This document shows, piece by piece, positions 53,541 through 62,797 of a stretch of DNA of 64,000 bases. Location: assembly GCA_965178585.1 (NCBI GenBank), contig OZ238267.1, positions 558,001 to 622,000 of the forward strand, written 5' to 3'. Positions within the stretch are counted from its first letter, which is position 1; every line of letters starts with the position of its first letter. The notes under the pieces were generated by a model. The model searched no databases. It had not been told where the DNA came from and worked only from the letters and a program-made list of their open reading frames with translations. A program made the position numbers and the translations under genes. The DNA is from Marifrigoribacter sp965178585 (GTDB taxonomy: Bacteria; Bacteroidota; Bacteroidia; Flavobacteriales; Flavobacteriaceae).

Positions 53541-54695
53541 CTATTCCCAAGTGTAGTTCTTTGATTTTGCTTGTTTCTTTATGGCATTAATCATGACACT
53601 TTCTAAAGCATTAGAGTTTTCACTTTTATTATTAGAAATATAATCTTTTCGTTTTTCATTTATTTCATTTATTTCATTTTGTAATTTAATTCTATCTTTT
53701 CTTTGTATTTCAACATATGATTTAATTTCGGAAGGAGTTTTGTTTTTTAAATTATCTGGTAACTCTTCTTCTTTTAGCTCTTCATAACTAAAATCTTCAT
53801 TTTCTTCTTCAGCATCTACTAAATCCCAAGAACTGTTTTTATATAATCTACTTCCTTTGGTAACAGTCCTGCTGACAGCATTAGCTTTACTATACTCTGA
53901 AGCGTTACTGTCTTGTTCTTGTTGAATAGACATTTTAACTCTCCCATTTTGCCCATAATAGACATAGGTTTTATTAAGTTTAATATTCAATTGAAGGATT
54001 TTATCATCATAGGGTGTAGCAACATGAACTGTTTGTTGATTGTGGTTTATTGACATGTAATCTCCATACGCAATTTGAGCACCTTCTTTCCAACTAGAAG
54101 AAATACCTTGGTTATAATCTCCACAGAAGATTGTGTTTACGACTACTCCTTTTTCTTTGGCATTGGTAGCAGCATCTTTAAAATGTACTTTCCCTTGTGT
54201 AAAAGGTTCGTTTCCGGCAATAAAAATCATTTTTAAATCATCTTCGTTATTACCCCATTCTAAGTTGTCTAAGGATTTCTGAATTACAGTTCCGCAATAT
54301 TCGTTTCCTCCATTTGTAGTTAAGGAGAATAATTCTTTAGAGACATCGTCTAAATCATCTGTAAAGTTTAATATTTTTCGAATATAACCATCGTATGAAC
54401 TCAAACCGTCATTTCCATATTCATATAAAGCAATTTGTAAATTAGGGTGTTGACTTTCACATTTTGCATAAGATAATTCGTTTACAATCTCCCATAATTG
54501 AGCTTTGGCTTGATCTATTAATCCATCCATACTATTACTGGTATCTAACAATAAAGCAACTTTAATGTATTGATCTTTAGTGTTGATTCCCTTTTTAATT
54601 TCATTTAATGGGTTAAAAGGTTTTTTGATTTCTGCTATACATGAAATTGAAAATAAGATAGCAATTAATAATAAAGTTGTTTTTAATGTTTTCAT
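53541..54695 (-). CDS. von Willebrand factor A domain lipoprotein
   Basis: The 384-residue protein has a probable lipoprotein signal (FSISC near residue 19) and a VWA domain from about residue 44. The metal-ion-dependent adhesion site DTSNS is at residues 51-55, with the later conserved TTNGGNEY and FIAGNEPF positions. From about residue 290 it becomes acidic and helical and ends in a charged coiled-coil-like tail. VWA proteins of this type mediate binding or assembly outside the inner membrane; the ligand is unknown. Divergent from the histidine kinase gene, with phased direct repeats in between. Confidence 0.82.
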   Translation of the reverse strand: MKTLKTTLLLIAILFSISCIAEIKKPFNPLNEIKKGINTKDQYIKVALLLDTSNSMDGLIDQAKAQLWEIVNELSYAKCESQHPNLQIALYEYGNDGLSSYDGYIRKILNFTDDLDDVSKELFSLTTNGGNEYCGTVIQKSLDNLEWGNNEDDLKMIFIAGNEPFTQGKVHFKDAATNAKEKGVVVNTIFCGDYNQGISSSWKEGAQIAYGDYMSINHNQQTVHVATPYDDKILQLNIKLNKTYVYYGQNGRVKMSIQQEQDSNASEYSKANAVSRTVTKGSRLYKNSSWDLVDAEEENEDFSYEELKEEELPDNLKNKTPSEIKSYVEIQRKDRIKLQNEINEINEKRKDYISNNKSENSNALESVMINAIKKQAKSKNYTWE

Positions 54696-54780
54696 CTTCT
54701 ATTGTTTTAAAGTATTTATTTTATTCTTTTTAATACTTAGTAAACCTAAATCTATCTTTCTTTAAAAAAAATAACAATTG

Positions 54781-54828
54781 AGGGAATGGCACCTTTCAAT
54801 TAGGGAAATAGTCTTGTTTTTTAGGGAA
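54781..54828. promoter_or_regulatory. Three AGGGAA direct repeats spaced exactly 21 bases
   Basis: AGGGAA occurs at 54781, 54802 and 54823, so start-to-start spacing is 21 bases (two helical turns) each time. They lie in the divergent gap between the VWA gene and the kinase/LytTR pair. On the minus strand TAGATTTA (54754-54747), a near match to the -7 element, would put a transcription start near 54741, with repeat centres near -43, -64 and -85. LytTR regulators typically bind direct repeats about 21-22 bases apart. No fourth copy fits the phase on either side. Confidence 0.6.
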
Positions 54829-54932
54829 GATGATTATTGCAGGTATTAAAATGGGTATTTTAGAATATTTTAAATTCTATGGATTTTAGAATCTGATTTA
54901 AAGTATGTAAGTTTACCATGTAATTATCATGA

Positions 54933-57173
54933 ATGACATTTTTTAAATCTATTCTTATTATAGTAACATTTGCTGTATTTGGACATTTAAATGCACAAAT
55001 AAGCGATGCAGTATCTAATGATGAAACATTTTTTATATTAGAAGGAATAGTAAGAAATGCAGAGACAGATATCCCGGTTACAAAAGTAAATGTTGAAGTT
55101 ACAGGAGGAAATTATACAACTACAAACAAAGCTGGTGAATTTTTTATTTCTGTGAAAATTGGAGATGAATTAATTGTAAGAAGTGACAATTTTAAAACAG
55201 TTTACTATACCATTAAAAATCAAAAAAAAATTACGGTATTAGTTGAGAATGAGGAAGAGTCTAATAAAATAAGAGGATCTAAAAGAAGTCCAAAAAGAGG
55301 AAAAGGATTATTTGTGGTGTATATTGACTCTGCAAAATATTTTCAAAAAGTAAATGCAAAAAAAAGTATTGAATTTGTAACTAAAGCTTTAGAATCTGTA
55401 ACTGGTAAAAGTCCTTCTTTAGAAGAAAACCAAATTTCATTTGAAACTTTAGGTAATATAAATCTATATTGGGAACAACCCGATTTAGCAATAGCTAATT
55501 ATAAAAGAAGTTTATCTTCTATTTCAGAAAATAAATCAGACTCAAGTTCTTCAATTAATTTACAAATAAAATTAGCTGAAGCATATCGACTCAATAATAA
55601 TTATCAAGAAAGCATTGTAACATATTCTAATTTGTTAGAAAAAAACCTGTCAAATTATCAGAGAGTAGAAGCATATGAAGGCCTAGGTGATACTTATAAT
55701 GCAATTAATAGCCCAGTTGAGAGTGTTTCTAATTATCAAATGGGATTAGACCTTGCAGTTACCCATAAAATTACACCTAAAATTACAGACTTAAATTCCA
55801 AAATTGGCGAAGCTTATGCTCAAGGTGGCGAACTTGAAGAAGCTAATGATTATTTTGGAAACTCATTGTCATTAGCTGAGAATGAAAATAAAAAACGAGC
55901 AGTCGAAGAGAAAAATAAAGTAGCAGATTTTTATAATCAATCACAAAATTATGATGCAGAAATAAAGTTAAGGGAAGAAACTCTTGAAGAAATTGAAGCA
56001 ATGGATGTCTCAGATTCCATAGGTAAAGAGCTTAATAGTCCTTTAACTAAGCAGAGACAAAATTATAAAATTGCCAATGCTTATGTTTCTCAAGGAAGGT
56101 CAAAAGATGCCATTCCTTTTCTAGAAAAAAGTATTGTTGAAGCTGACAAAAAAGAAGATTTAATAGTTGAAAAAGATGCAACTCGTAAACTTTCCGAAAT
56201 ATATAATGATTTAGGAGAGTTTGATAAAGCAGCAGAAAGTTACCAGAAATACGTTGAATTAGTAGATGAATTATATGTTATAAAAGAACAAGAGATCTCA
56301 CAAGCAGCAAGGTTTAGAAGAGAAATTGCATTTAAACAAAATAGAATTGTAAGTCTTGAGAATGAACGTCAACTTAATGAAAGCCGGTATTTACTCGCAA
56401 ATGAAAACAAAGAGCTTTCTCAAAAAAATCTACGAGTTCAGCGCTGGATAATTGGATCATTAATTATTATAGCTTTATTATTAATCATTACAGCTTATGT
56501 ATTGTTTAAGAGTGTAAAGCAACAAAAATATGCAAACAATTTATTGGCATTAAAATCCTTGCGAACTCAAATGAATCCACATTTTATCTTTAATGCATTG
56601 AATTCTGTAAATAGTTTTATTGCCAGTAATGATGAGCGTGCAGCAAATAAGTATTTAAGTGAATTTTCACAATTAATGCGTTCAGTTTTAGAAAATAGTG
56701 AAGAAGATTTTATACCCTTAGAAAAGGAAATAGAATTATTAAAACTCTACGTTAAATTAGAACACTTTAGATTTAAAGATAAATTTGAATATACAATCAC
56801 TGTTGATGATAAATTAAATGTCAATGATTTTGTAATACCACCTATGTTACTTCAGCCATATGTGGAAAACGCAGTTTGGCATGGTTTACGCTATAAAAAA
56901 GAAAAGGGTAATTTATCCATAGTTTTTGAAAGAATAGATTCGGAAAGTGTTCGTATATCAATAATTGATAATGGGATAGGTCGAAAAAAATCTAAAGAAT
57001 TAAAAACTGATAATCAGAAAAAACAAAAGTCAAAAGGAATGGGAAATATTCAAAATAGAATTACTATTCTAAATGAAATGTATCAAGATAAAGTTGATGT
57101 TATAATTGAAGATGTAAATCAAAATGAAGACGAGTTAGGAACTAAAGTGGTATTGATATTAAAGAAAGATTGA
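54933..57173 (+). CDS. LytS-type sensor histidine kinase with carboxypeptidase-like and TPR domains
   Basis: The 746-residue sensor has a signal peptide or helix (residues 1-22), a carboxypeptidase-regulatory-like beta domain (about residues 32-105), several tetratricopeptide repeats (about residues 140-445), a coiled coil (to about 505), one membrane helix (residues 508-530), then the His_kinase domain with His550 in QMNPHFIFNALNS and a GHKL ATPase domain (NAVWHGL, DNGIGRKKS). Most of the sensor lies outside the inner membrane. It is 9 bases upstream of its response regulator. The ATG at 54929 is out of frame. Confidence 0.9.
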   Translation: MTFFKSILIIVTFAVFGHLNAQISDAVSNDETFFILEGIVRNAETDIPVTKVNVEVTGGNYTTTNKAGEFFISVKIGDELIVRSDNFKTVYYTIKNQKKITVLVENEEESNKIRGSKRSPKRGKGLFVVYIDSAKYFQKVNAKKSIEFVTKALESVTGKSPSLEENQISFETLGNINLYWEQPDLAIANYKRSLSSISENKSDSSSSINLQIKLAEAYRLNNNYQESIVTYSNLLEKNLSNYQRVEAYEGLGDTYNAINSPVESVSNYQMGLDLAVTHKITPKITDLNSKIGEAYAQGGELEEANDYFGNSLSLAENENKKRAVEEKNKVADFYNQSQNYDAEIKLREETLEEIEAMDVSDSIGKELNSPLTKQRQNYKIANAYVSQGRSKDAIPFLEKSIVEADKKEDLIVEKDATRKLSEIYNDLGEFDKAAESYQKYVELVDELYVIKEQEISQAARFRREIAFKQNRIVSLENERQLNESRYLLANENKELSQKNLRVQRWIIGSLIIIALLLIITAYVLFKSVKQQKYANNLLALKSLRTQMNPHFIFNALNSVNSFIASNDERAANKYLSEFSQLMRSVLENSEEDFIPLEKEIELLKLYVKLEHFRFKDKFEYTITVDDKLNVNDFVIPPMLLQPYVENAVWHGLRYKKEKGNLSIVFERIDSESVRISIIDNGIGRKKSKELKTDNQKKQKSKGMGNIQNRITILNEMYQDKVDVIIEDVNQNEDELGTKVVLILKKD

Positions 57174-57182
57174 AAAAATAAA

Positions 57183-57914
57183 ATGGAATTAAAAGCAATA
57201 ATTGTTGAAGACGAAAAAAGCAGTAGGGATATTTTAAAAAATTACCTTTCTAAATATTGCCCAAGAGTTACACTTTTAGGTGAGGCAGAGAATATCGAAG
57301 AGGCATTAGTTCTAATAAGAAACCATGATTTGGATTTAGTGTTTCTTGATGTGGAAATGCCTTATGGAAATGCATTCGATTTGCTTGATAGGGTTGGGGA
57401 TAGGCAATTTGAAACCGTGTTTGTAACAGCTTACAATCAATATGCATTAGATGCACTAAATGCTCATGCGTCATCTTACTTGCTTAAACCAATTTCTATT
57501 GATAAATTAATTGAAGCGGTTGATTATGTGTTAGAAATTAAAGAAAAGGAGAATAATCTTCAAAATACCGTTTTAAAGCCTATTAACTCAAAAATAACTG
57601 GGAAGATAACTATACCCCAACAAAATGGTTTTGAAGTGATAGAAGTAAATGAAATACTGTATTGTCAAGCAGATGATAATTATACTCACATATATTTAAA
57701 TGATAAAAAGAAACTTGTAAGTAAAACCCTTAAATATTTTGATGATCTTTTAACTGAAAGTGGATTTGCTCGTGTACATAAATCTTATTTAGTTAATGTA
57801 AATGCAATTGTTACTTATAATAAGGGAAAGGGTGGGAACGTTGTTTTAGAAAATGGAAAACAAATTATGGTAAGTCCTTCTCGAAAAAAGGAATTATTAG
57901 CTTTTTTTCAATAA
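57183..57914 (+). CDS. LytTR-family response regulator
   Basis: The 243-residue regulator has a receiver domain with phospho-acceptor Asp56 in VFLDVEMP and the conserved TAYNQYALDALNAHASSYLLKP, then a LytTR DNA-binding domain (about residues 138-243) with YCQADDNYTHIYL and FARVHKSYLVN. It is paired with the upstream kinase. LytTR proteins bind short direct repeats; three repeats upstream of the kinase gene are good candidates. Its TAA stop is immediately followed, with no gap, by the stop of convergent murI. Confidence 0.94.
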   Translation: MELKAIIVEDEKSSRDILKNYLSKYCPRVTLLGEAENIEEALVLIRNHDLDLVFLDVEMPYGNAFDLLDRVGDRQFETVFVTAYNQYALDALNAHASSYLLKPISIDKLIEAVDYVLEIKEKENNLQNTVLKPINSKITGKITIPQQNGFEVIEVNEILYCQADDNYTHIYLNDKKKLVSKTLKYFDDLLTESGFARVHKSYLVNVNAIVTYNKGKGGNVVLENGKQIMVSPSRKKELLAFFQ

Positions 57915-58703
57915 TTAAAAAGCCTTTTTATTTATTAAAATAGTACTTAAATAATCTTTTAAAAGAATCTCCAGAGCAGCAGTATTTGAGTTCGTAAAAA
58001 ACTGTAATGTAGGTGTTTTAATGCTATTTGACAATAGTTGATTTTGTTCAAGAATATTTTTTGTTTGTCTAGCAACAGCTTCACCCGAATCTATTATTTT
58101 AATATGTTTTGGTAAAAGGGATTCTAATTGTGGAATTAGGTAGGGATAGTGACTACACCCTAATACTAAATGATCAATATCTTCTTTTTTCATGGGTTGA
58201 AGATATTTATTTAACAGTGTAGTTATTTCTAAAGTATCTAAGTTGCCATTTTCTATTAAAGGAACTAAACCTTCACCTATAACTTCTGTAACTTTAATAT
58301 CTCCCTTAAATTCATCAGACGTTATAGAAAATAAATTACTGTTTAATGTTCCTTTTGTTGCTAAAATTCCAATACTTTTTGTTTTAGAATTTAGTGCCGC
58401 AGGTTTAATTGCAGGTTCAATGCCAATAAAAGGGATATCAAATTTTTCACGTAAAATAGAGATTGCATTTGTTGTTGCCGTATTACAAGCTACAACAATT
58501 AATTTGCTGCCCATATGTAATAGAAGCTCAGTGTTTTTTATACTTAATGAAATAATTTCGTCAATGGACTTATACCCATAAGGAGCGTTAATACTATCTG
58601 CTAAATAAATAGTACTTTCATTAGGCAGCAGAATATTAATTTCTTTCCAAATGGAAGTGCCACCTACACCAGAATCAAAAAGTCCTATTGGTTGATTGTT
58701 CAT
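57915..58703 (-). CDS. murI: Glutamate racemase
   Basis: MurI makes D-glutamate for peptidoglycan. The 262-residue protein has the catalytic acid/base cysteines in VACNTATTNA (Cys73) and LGCSHYPYL, and the opening IGLFDSGVGGTS with Asp10. The order bamA, ompH, ompH, murI is the common flavobacterial arrangement. An intrinsic terminator lies directly upstream, its T-run ending about 7 bases before the ATG, so expression depends on read-through or a promoter inside that region. Confidence 0.94.
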   Translation of the reverse strand: MNNQPIGLFDSGVGGTSIWKEINILLPNESTIYLADSINAPYGYKSIDEIISLSIKNTELLLHMGSKLIVVACNTATTNAISILREKFDIPFIGIEPAIKPAALNSKTKSIGILATKGTLNSNLFSITSDEFKGDIKVTEVIGEGLVPLIENGNLDTLEITTLLNKYLQPMKKEDIDHLVLGCSHYPYLIPQLESLLPKHIKIIDSGEAVARQTKNILEQNQLLSNSIKTPTLQFFTNSNTAALEILLKDYLSTILINKKAF

Positions 58704-58707
58704 TTTA

Positions 58708-58745
58708 TAAAAATAAAAAACTGCTCACCAAATGGAGAGCAGTTT
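58708..58745 (-). terminator. Terminator-like hairpin between ompH and murI
   Basis: AAACTGCTC and GAGCAGTTT form a nine-pair stem, with CCA/TGG pairing inside the loop. On the minus strand it is followed by TTTTTTATTTTT and then, a few bases on, the murI ATG. It may end the bamA-ompH transcript or act as an attenuator for murI. Confidence 0.75.
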
Positions 58746-58772
58746 GAAAATATTTTATTAAAAAAATAGAAA

Positions 58773-59273
58773 TTAAATTCCTAATTCTTTTTTAACATCA
58801 ACTAATAAATCTTTTCCTTCAGCTAATAGTAAAGTACTACTGTCCATTACATAATGGTACCCCTGTGCTCTTCCAACTTTTTCAATTGCAGTTCTAGCTT
58901 TATCTAAAATTGGAGCAATAAGATCTTCTTGCTTTTTTTGTAAATCTTCTAAAGCACCTTGTCTGTAAGCATTAATATTTGTTTGCATACCTTGAACTTC
59001 TTCTGCACGTTTTGCATTTTCTTCAGCTGTTTTACTTTCTGCTTCAACTTCGTATTGTTTGATTTTAGTTTCAAACTCCTTTACTAAAGTTTTAATTTCA
59101 GTATCGTATGTTTTTTGCAAGTTTTCTAATTGACTTTGAGCTGCTTTCATTTCTGGCATTGACTCTGCTAATGCTTGAGTATCTATGTGGGCAACTTTAG
59201 TTTGTGCATTTACAAAACTGGTAGCTCCGATAATAAGCATGATAGCTACGAATAATGATTTCATTTTTTTCAT
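58773..59273 (-). CDS. OmpH/Skp-family periplasmic chaperone 1
   Basis: The 166-residue protein has a signal peptide (ends SFVNAQ) and a Skp-like body: KVAHIDTQALAESMPEMKAAQSQLENLQ, a long charged coiled coil (residues about 45-120) and the closing YHYVMDSSTLLLAEG. Skp chaperones hold unfolded outer-membrane proteins on the way to BamA. It is the last gene of the bamA cluster before the hairpin at 58708-58745. Confidence 0.9.
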   Translation of the reverse strand: MKKMKSLFVAIMLIIGATSFVNAQTKVAHIDTQALAESMPEMKAAQSQLENLQKTYDTEIKTLVKEFETKIKQYEVEAESKTAEENAKRAEEVQGMQTNINAYRQGALEDLQKKQEDLIAPILDKARTAIEKVGRAQGYHYVMDSSTLLLAEGKDLLVDVKKELGI

Positions 59274-59317
59274 TGTAATTGTATTAAAAATTAAGTGTTA
59301 TTTATTGTTAATTATTT

Positions 59318-60181
59318 CTATTTCGTTCCGTTATTATTGCCATCTCCATCTCCGTCAGGATCATTGTTTGTTGGAGTAGGGGTATTTCTATTAGCTCTTG
59401 CTTCTAAAATAGAATCTTTTTTACGTTGCCTTTCTTCTAGAATCTGTTGTTTTCTAGCATCATATTCAGCCTTTTTTACAGCACGTATTGAATCACGAAC
59501 TCTTTGACGTGCCTCCATTTCTTTTTCACGAGCATCTTTCTTTGCTTCAATTGCCTCTTCTCTTTCGGTTATTGCTTTATCTTCTTCTAAAGATAGATCT
59601 TCTGTTCGCTCCACTTCTTTTTTCTCCCTTTTGGTATTTGCTTCTTCTCTTTTAGCAGTTCGATTTATACTTCGTAAAACAATATCACTAATATCATGTC
59701 TATCTGCTGAGAAAAGCATAACTATATCAGCTGATTTATCAAATATGAAATCGTATTTTTTGTTTTCAGCTATATCTTGAACAATATTAAATACCTGATC
59801 TTGTATTGGTTGAACTAATTGACGTCTTTGAATAAATAAATCTCCATTGGGTCCAAAACGATCTTGTTGATATTTCAACATTTCATCTTCCAAAACTTTT
59901 ATATCTTCTTCTCTTTCCTCAATTAATTCAGTTGTTAATAATACTCTTTCAGTGCTTAAATTAATTTTTAAAAGCTCAATTTGATCAATTTTCTTTTCAA
60001 TGTCTTTTTTCCATCGCTGAACTTTTCCATCTAATTGAGTAGATGCTTCTTTGTATTCAGGAACGTTTTCAAGAATATATTCCATGTCAATATATCCAAT
60101 TCGAACTCCTCTTTGTGCGTTAGCTACAAAAGTAAAACACAAAAGAGTAAGGGTAATAAGTAATAACTTTTTTGTTTTCAT
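59318..60181 (-). CDS. OmpH/Skp-family periplasmic chaperone 2 with extended tail
   Basis: The protein of 287 residues is a longer Skp relative. It is started at MKTKKLLLITL, which gives a proper signal peptide (ends VANAQ); in-frame upstream ATGs overlap bamA's terminal codons. The core (GYIDMEYILENVPEYKEAS, YDFIFDKSADIVMLFSADRHDISD) is Skp-like. A second highly charged Glu/Lys/Arg coiled coil of about 95 residues follows, and it ends in an Asn/Asp/Gly tail (NNDPDGDGDGNNNGTK). The extension is absent from the neighbouring Skp. Confidence 0.88.
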   Translation of the reverse strand: MKTKKLLLITLTLLCFTFVANAQRGVRIGYIDMEYILENVPEYKEASTQLDGKVQRWKKDIEKKIDQIELLKINLSTERVLLTTELIEEREEDIKVLEDEMLKYQQDRFGPNGDLFIQRRQLVQPIQDQVFNIVQDIAENKKYDFIFDKSADIVMLFSADRHDISDIVLRSINRTAKREEANTKREKKEVERTEDLSLEEDKAITEREEAIEAKKDAREKEMEARQRVRDSIRAVKKAEYDARKQQILEERQRKKDSILEARANRNTPTPTNNDPDGDGDGNNNGTK

Positions 60182-60219
60182 AGTTGTTAGTTGTATGTTA
60201 AGAAAATATCGTGCCATTA

Positions 60220-62781
60220 TTAAAATTGTTGTCCAATAATAAAGTGAGTTTCCCATCCATTTGGTTGAAAACCACCTAGTACAGGATCAAATCCATAACC
60301 AAAATCAATTCCTAATAATCCAAATGCAGGCATAAATATACGTAATCCTACGCCAGCAGACCTTTTTAATTGAAAAGGATTATAATTTTTGAAATGATCA
60401 TAAGCTGCACCACCTTCTATAAAGGTTAATGCGTATATGGATGCTAGTTGTTTTAAGGTAATTGGATATCGTAATTCTAATGAGAATTTATTATAAATCG
60501 CATTTCCATCAATAGTAGATAATGACTGATTTGGATAACCTCTTAATGCTATTACCTCACGACCATCCAAACTGTATGTTCCAAGTCCATCTCCACCTAA
60601 AAAGAAACGTTCAAAAGGCACAACTCCTATATCTTGATTATATGCTCCTAAAAAGCCAAATTCTGCGCTTGGACGTAAAACCATTTTTCCAACAAGTCTT
60701 GTATACCAAGTACCTTTAAATTTTAATTTATAGTATTCTAACCATTTAAATTTTTCTTGATCAATTTCAGATATCCTTTCTGTAGCATCAACATATTCTG
60801 GATCTAATGGACCAACTTCTTCTAATTCGTCACGTTCATTATCTATAGCTTCCCAATCGGTATCACTAAAAACAGAGTATGGTAAAGTTACTTTTGCACT
60901 AACACTAAACTCTGAACCTGACATTGGAAATATTGGATTAGTAGCTGTGTTATTTCTACTAATACCAATTGTATAAGCTAAATTATTAGATTCACCATCA
61001 CCAAAAGTAAATAGTCCAGTATTATAATTTTTTAGATTATAGTGTTGGTAGCTTATTGAATGAGAAAGTGTAAAATAATCATCTGGCCATTTTAACCTTT
61101 TAGCTAATCCTACAGCACCACCCGTAATTAAAAAACGCCGATCTTTATCTACATCTCTAGTTCTATAATCATAGAAATATTGGATAGTATGAGAAAAAGA
61201 AGTGCTAAGTTGTACCGGTTTTTTACCACCTAACCAAGGCTCTACTAATGACAAGCTATAAGTTTGGTAATAAGTACTTCCTTGTGCTCTAATGGATAGT
61301 TTTTGACCATCTCCCATAGGTAATGGATGGTATGCGTCTTTATTAAATATATTACGAACTGAGAAATTGTTGAATGATAAACCTAAAGTACCAACAAATC
61401 CTCCACCACCATAACCACCTTGTAGTTCTATTTGACTGGAACCTTTTTCAACAACCGAATACTCCATATCTAAAGTACCATTGTTTGGATCCACATTTTT
61501 AAAATTTGGAGATATTTGTTCAGCATCAAAATATCCAAGTTGACCTAATTCTCTAATAGTTCTTACAACATTTCGTTTACTGTATTTTTGACCTGGGCGA
61601 GTTCTAATTTCTCTGTAAATAACGTGATCGTTAGTTTTATCATTACCTACAACAGTAATGTGGTCAAAATAAGCAATTTTACCTTCATGAATTCTAATTT
61701 CAAAATCGATAGTATCATTTCTGACAGCAACTTCTACTGGATTAATTCTAGAAAAAAGATAACCGTTGTTTTGATATAAGTTTGTAAGGTCATCAGCTTC
61801 GGGATTGGTAGCATCTTCAATACGTTCTTGTAAAAGAACACCATTATAAACATTTCCTTCTCCTACTCCTAAAACTCTTCTTAATTGAGAATTTGTATAA
61901 ACACTATTACCTATAAAGTTAATTTTTCCGAAATAATATTTTTTACCTTCTTCAACATTAATTTTTAAGACAATGTTTTTGTCATCTATTTTAGTAATAG
62001 AGTCACTAATAATTCTAGTATCTCTAAAACCGTTAGATCTAAATGTTGTTAACATGGACTCTTTATCTGTTTCAAAGGTAGATTCAGTAAATTTTGATCT
62101 TTTCCAGATACGAAAGAATGATTTTTCTTTGGTATCTTTCATAGAACTTTTTAGTTTACTATCTTTTATTTCTTGATTTCCTTTAATGTCTATAGAAGAT
62201 ATTTTAACTTTTTTATTTTTATTAATCTTTACAGTTAGGTGTTTGGAGAATTCAATACCTAAAGAATCTGCATAAGGTACAGTTATGATATCTACCTCTG
62301 TGTTAAAATAACCTTCCTCTCTATATTTCTTTTTAATATAGTTTTTGGTTGTTGTGATAAGGTTTTTTGTGATTTTTATTCCAGGCTTTAAATTATTGTC
62401 CTTAATAATTTCCTTCTTTTTTCCTTTTTTGACACCAACGATAGTAACATCTTTTATTTTGGGTAGTTCTACTATATGTAATTCTAGATCTACTTCATCT
62501 CCTACAATGTTGGTAACATAAAAAGCTATATCACTAAAAAGTCCTTGCTCCCAAAGTTTCCTTGTTATTTCACTTAGTTTTTCGCCAGGAATAAAAATTC
62601 GATCTCCTACTTTTAGTCCTGTAAAAGCAATAACTGTTTTTTCATTAAAACTTTGTTCTCCAGAAACAGTTAATGATTTTATAGTATATTTTTTATTCCC
62701 TTGTAGCGGTAATTGCTGTGCAGAAAGAGTAAAAGCAAAGAGTATTGTAAATAATAAAATACAATAAGTCTTTTTATACAT
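60220..62781 (-). CDS. bamA: Outer membrane protein assembly factor BamA
   Basis: BamA is the Omp85 barrel that inserts proteins into the outer membrane. The 853-residue product has a signal peptide (starts MYKKTYCILLF, ends TLSAQ), periplasmic POTRA repeats over about residues 30-440 (for example YTIKSLTVSGEQSF, KKVKISSIDIKGNQEI, HITVVGNDKTNDHVIYREI), then a C-terminal 16-strand barrel with the LRGYPNQSL conserved loop motif. The chosen ATG starts 16 bases after uppS; an earlier in-frame ATG at 62826 overlaps uppS. It lies in the uppS-bamA-ompH operon. Confidence 0.95.
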   Translation of the reverse strand: MYKKTYCILLFTILFAFTLSAQQLPLQGNKKYTIKSLTVSGEQSFNEKTVIAFTGLKVGDRIFIPGEKLSEITRKLWEQGLFSDIAFYVTNIVGDEVDLELHIVELPKIKDVTIVGVKKGKKKEIIKDNNLKPGIKITKNLITTTKNYIKKKYREEGYFNTEVDIITVPYADSLGIEFSKHLTVKINKNKKVKISSIDIKGNQEIKDSKLKSSMKDTKEKSFFRIWKRSKFTESTFETDKESMLTTFRSNGFRDTRIISDSITKIDDKNIVLKINVEEGKKYYFGKINFIGNSVYTNSQLRRVLGVGEGNVYNGVLLQERIEDATNPEADDLTNLYQNNGYLFSRINPVEVAVRNDTIDFEIRIHEGKIAYFDHITVVGNDKTNDHVIYREIRTRPGQKYSKRNVVRTIRELGQLGYFDAEQISPNFKNVDPNNGTLDMEYSVVEKGSSQIELQGGYGGGGFVGTLGLSFNNFSVRNIFNKDAYHPLPMGDGQKLSIRAQGSTYYQTYSLSLVEPWLGGKKPVQLSTSFSHTIQYFYDYRTRDVDKDRRFLITGGAVGLAKRLKWPDDYFTLSHSISYQHYNLKNYNTGLFTFGDGESNNLAYTIGISRNNTATNPIFPMSGSEFSVSAKVTLPYSVFSDTDWEAIDNERDELEEVGPLDPEYVDATERISEIDQEKFKWLEYYKLKFKGTWYTRLVGKMVLRPSAEFGFLGAYNQDIGVVPFERFFLGGDGLGTYSLDGREVIALRGYPNQSLSTIDGNAIYNKFSLELRYPITLKQLASIYALTFIEGGAAYDHFKNYNPFQLKRSAGVGLRIFMPAFGLLGIDFGYGFDPVLGGFQPNGWETHFIIGQQF

Positions 62782-62797
62782 ATTCAATAGTGGACTA

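Noticed and set aside
53541..57914. VWA protein plus TPR kinase as a known defence or MoxR/VWA system
   Set aside because: No MoxR ATPase, no CoxE-type partner and no effector or nuclease gene is present; the neighbours fit envelope sensing better.
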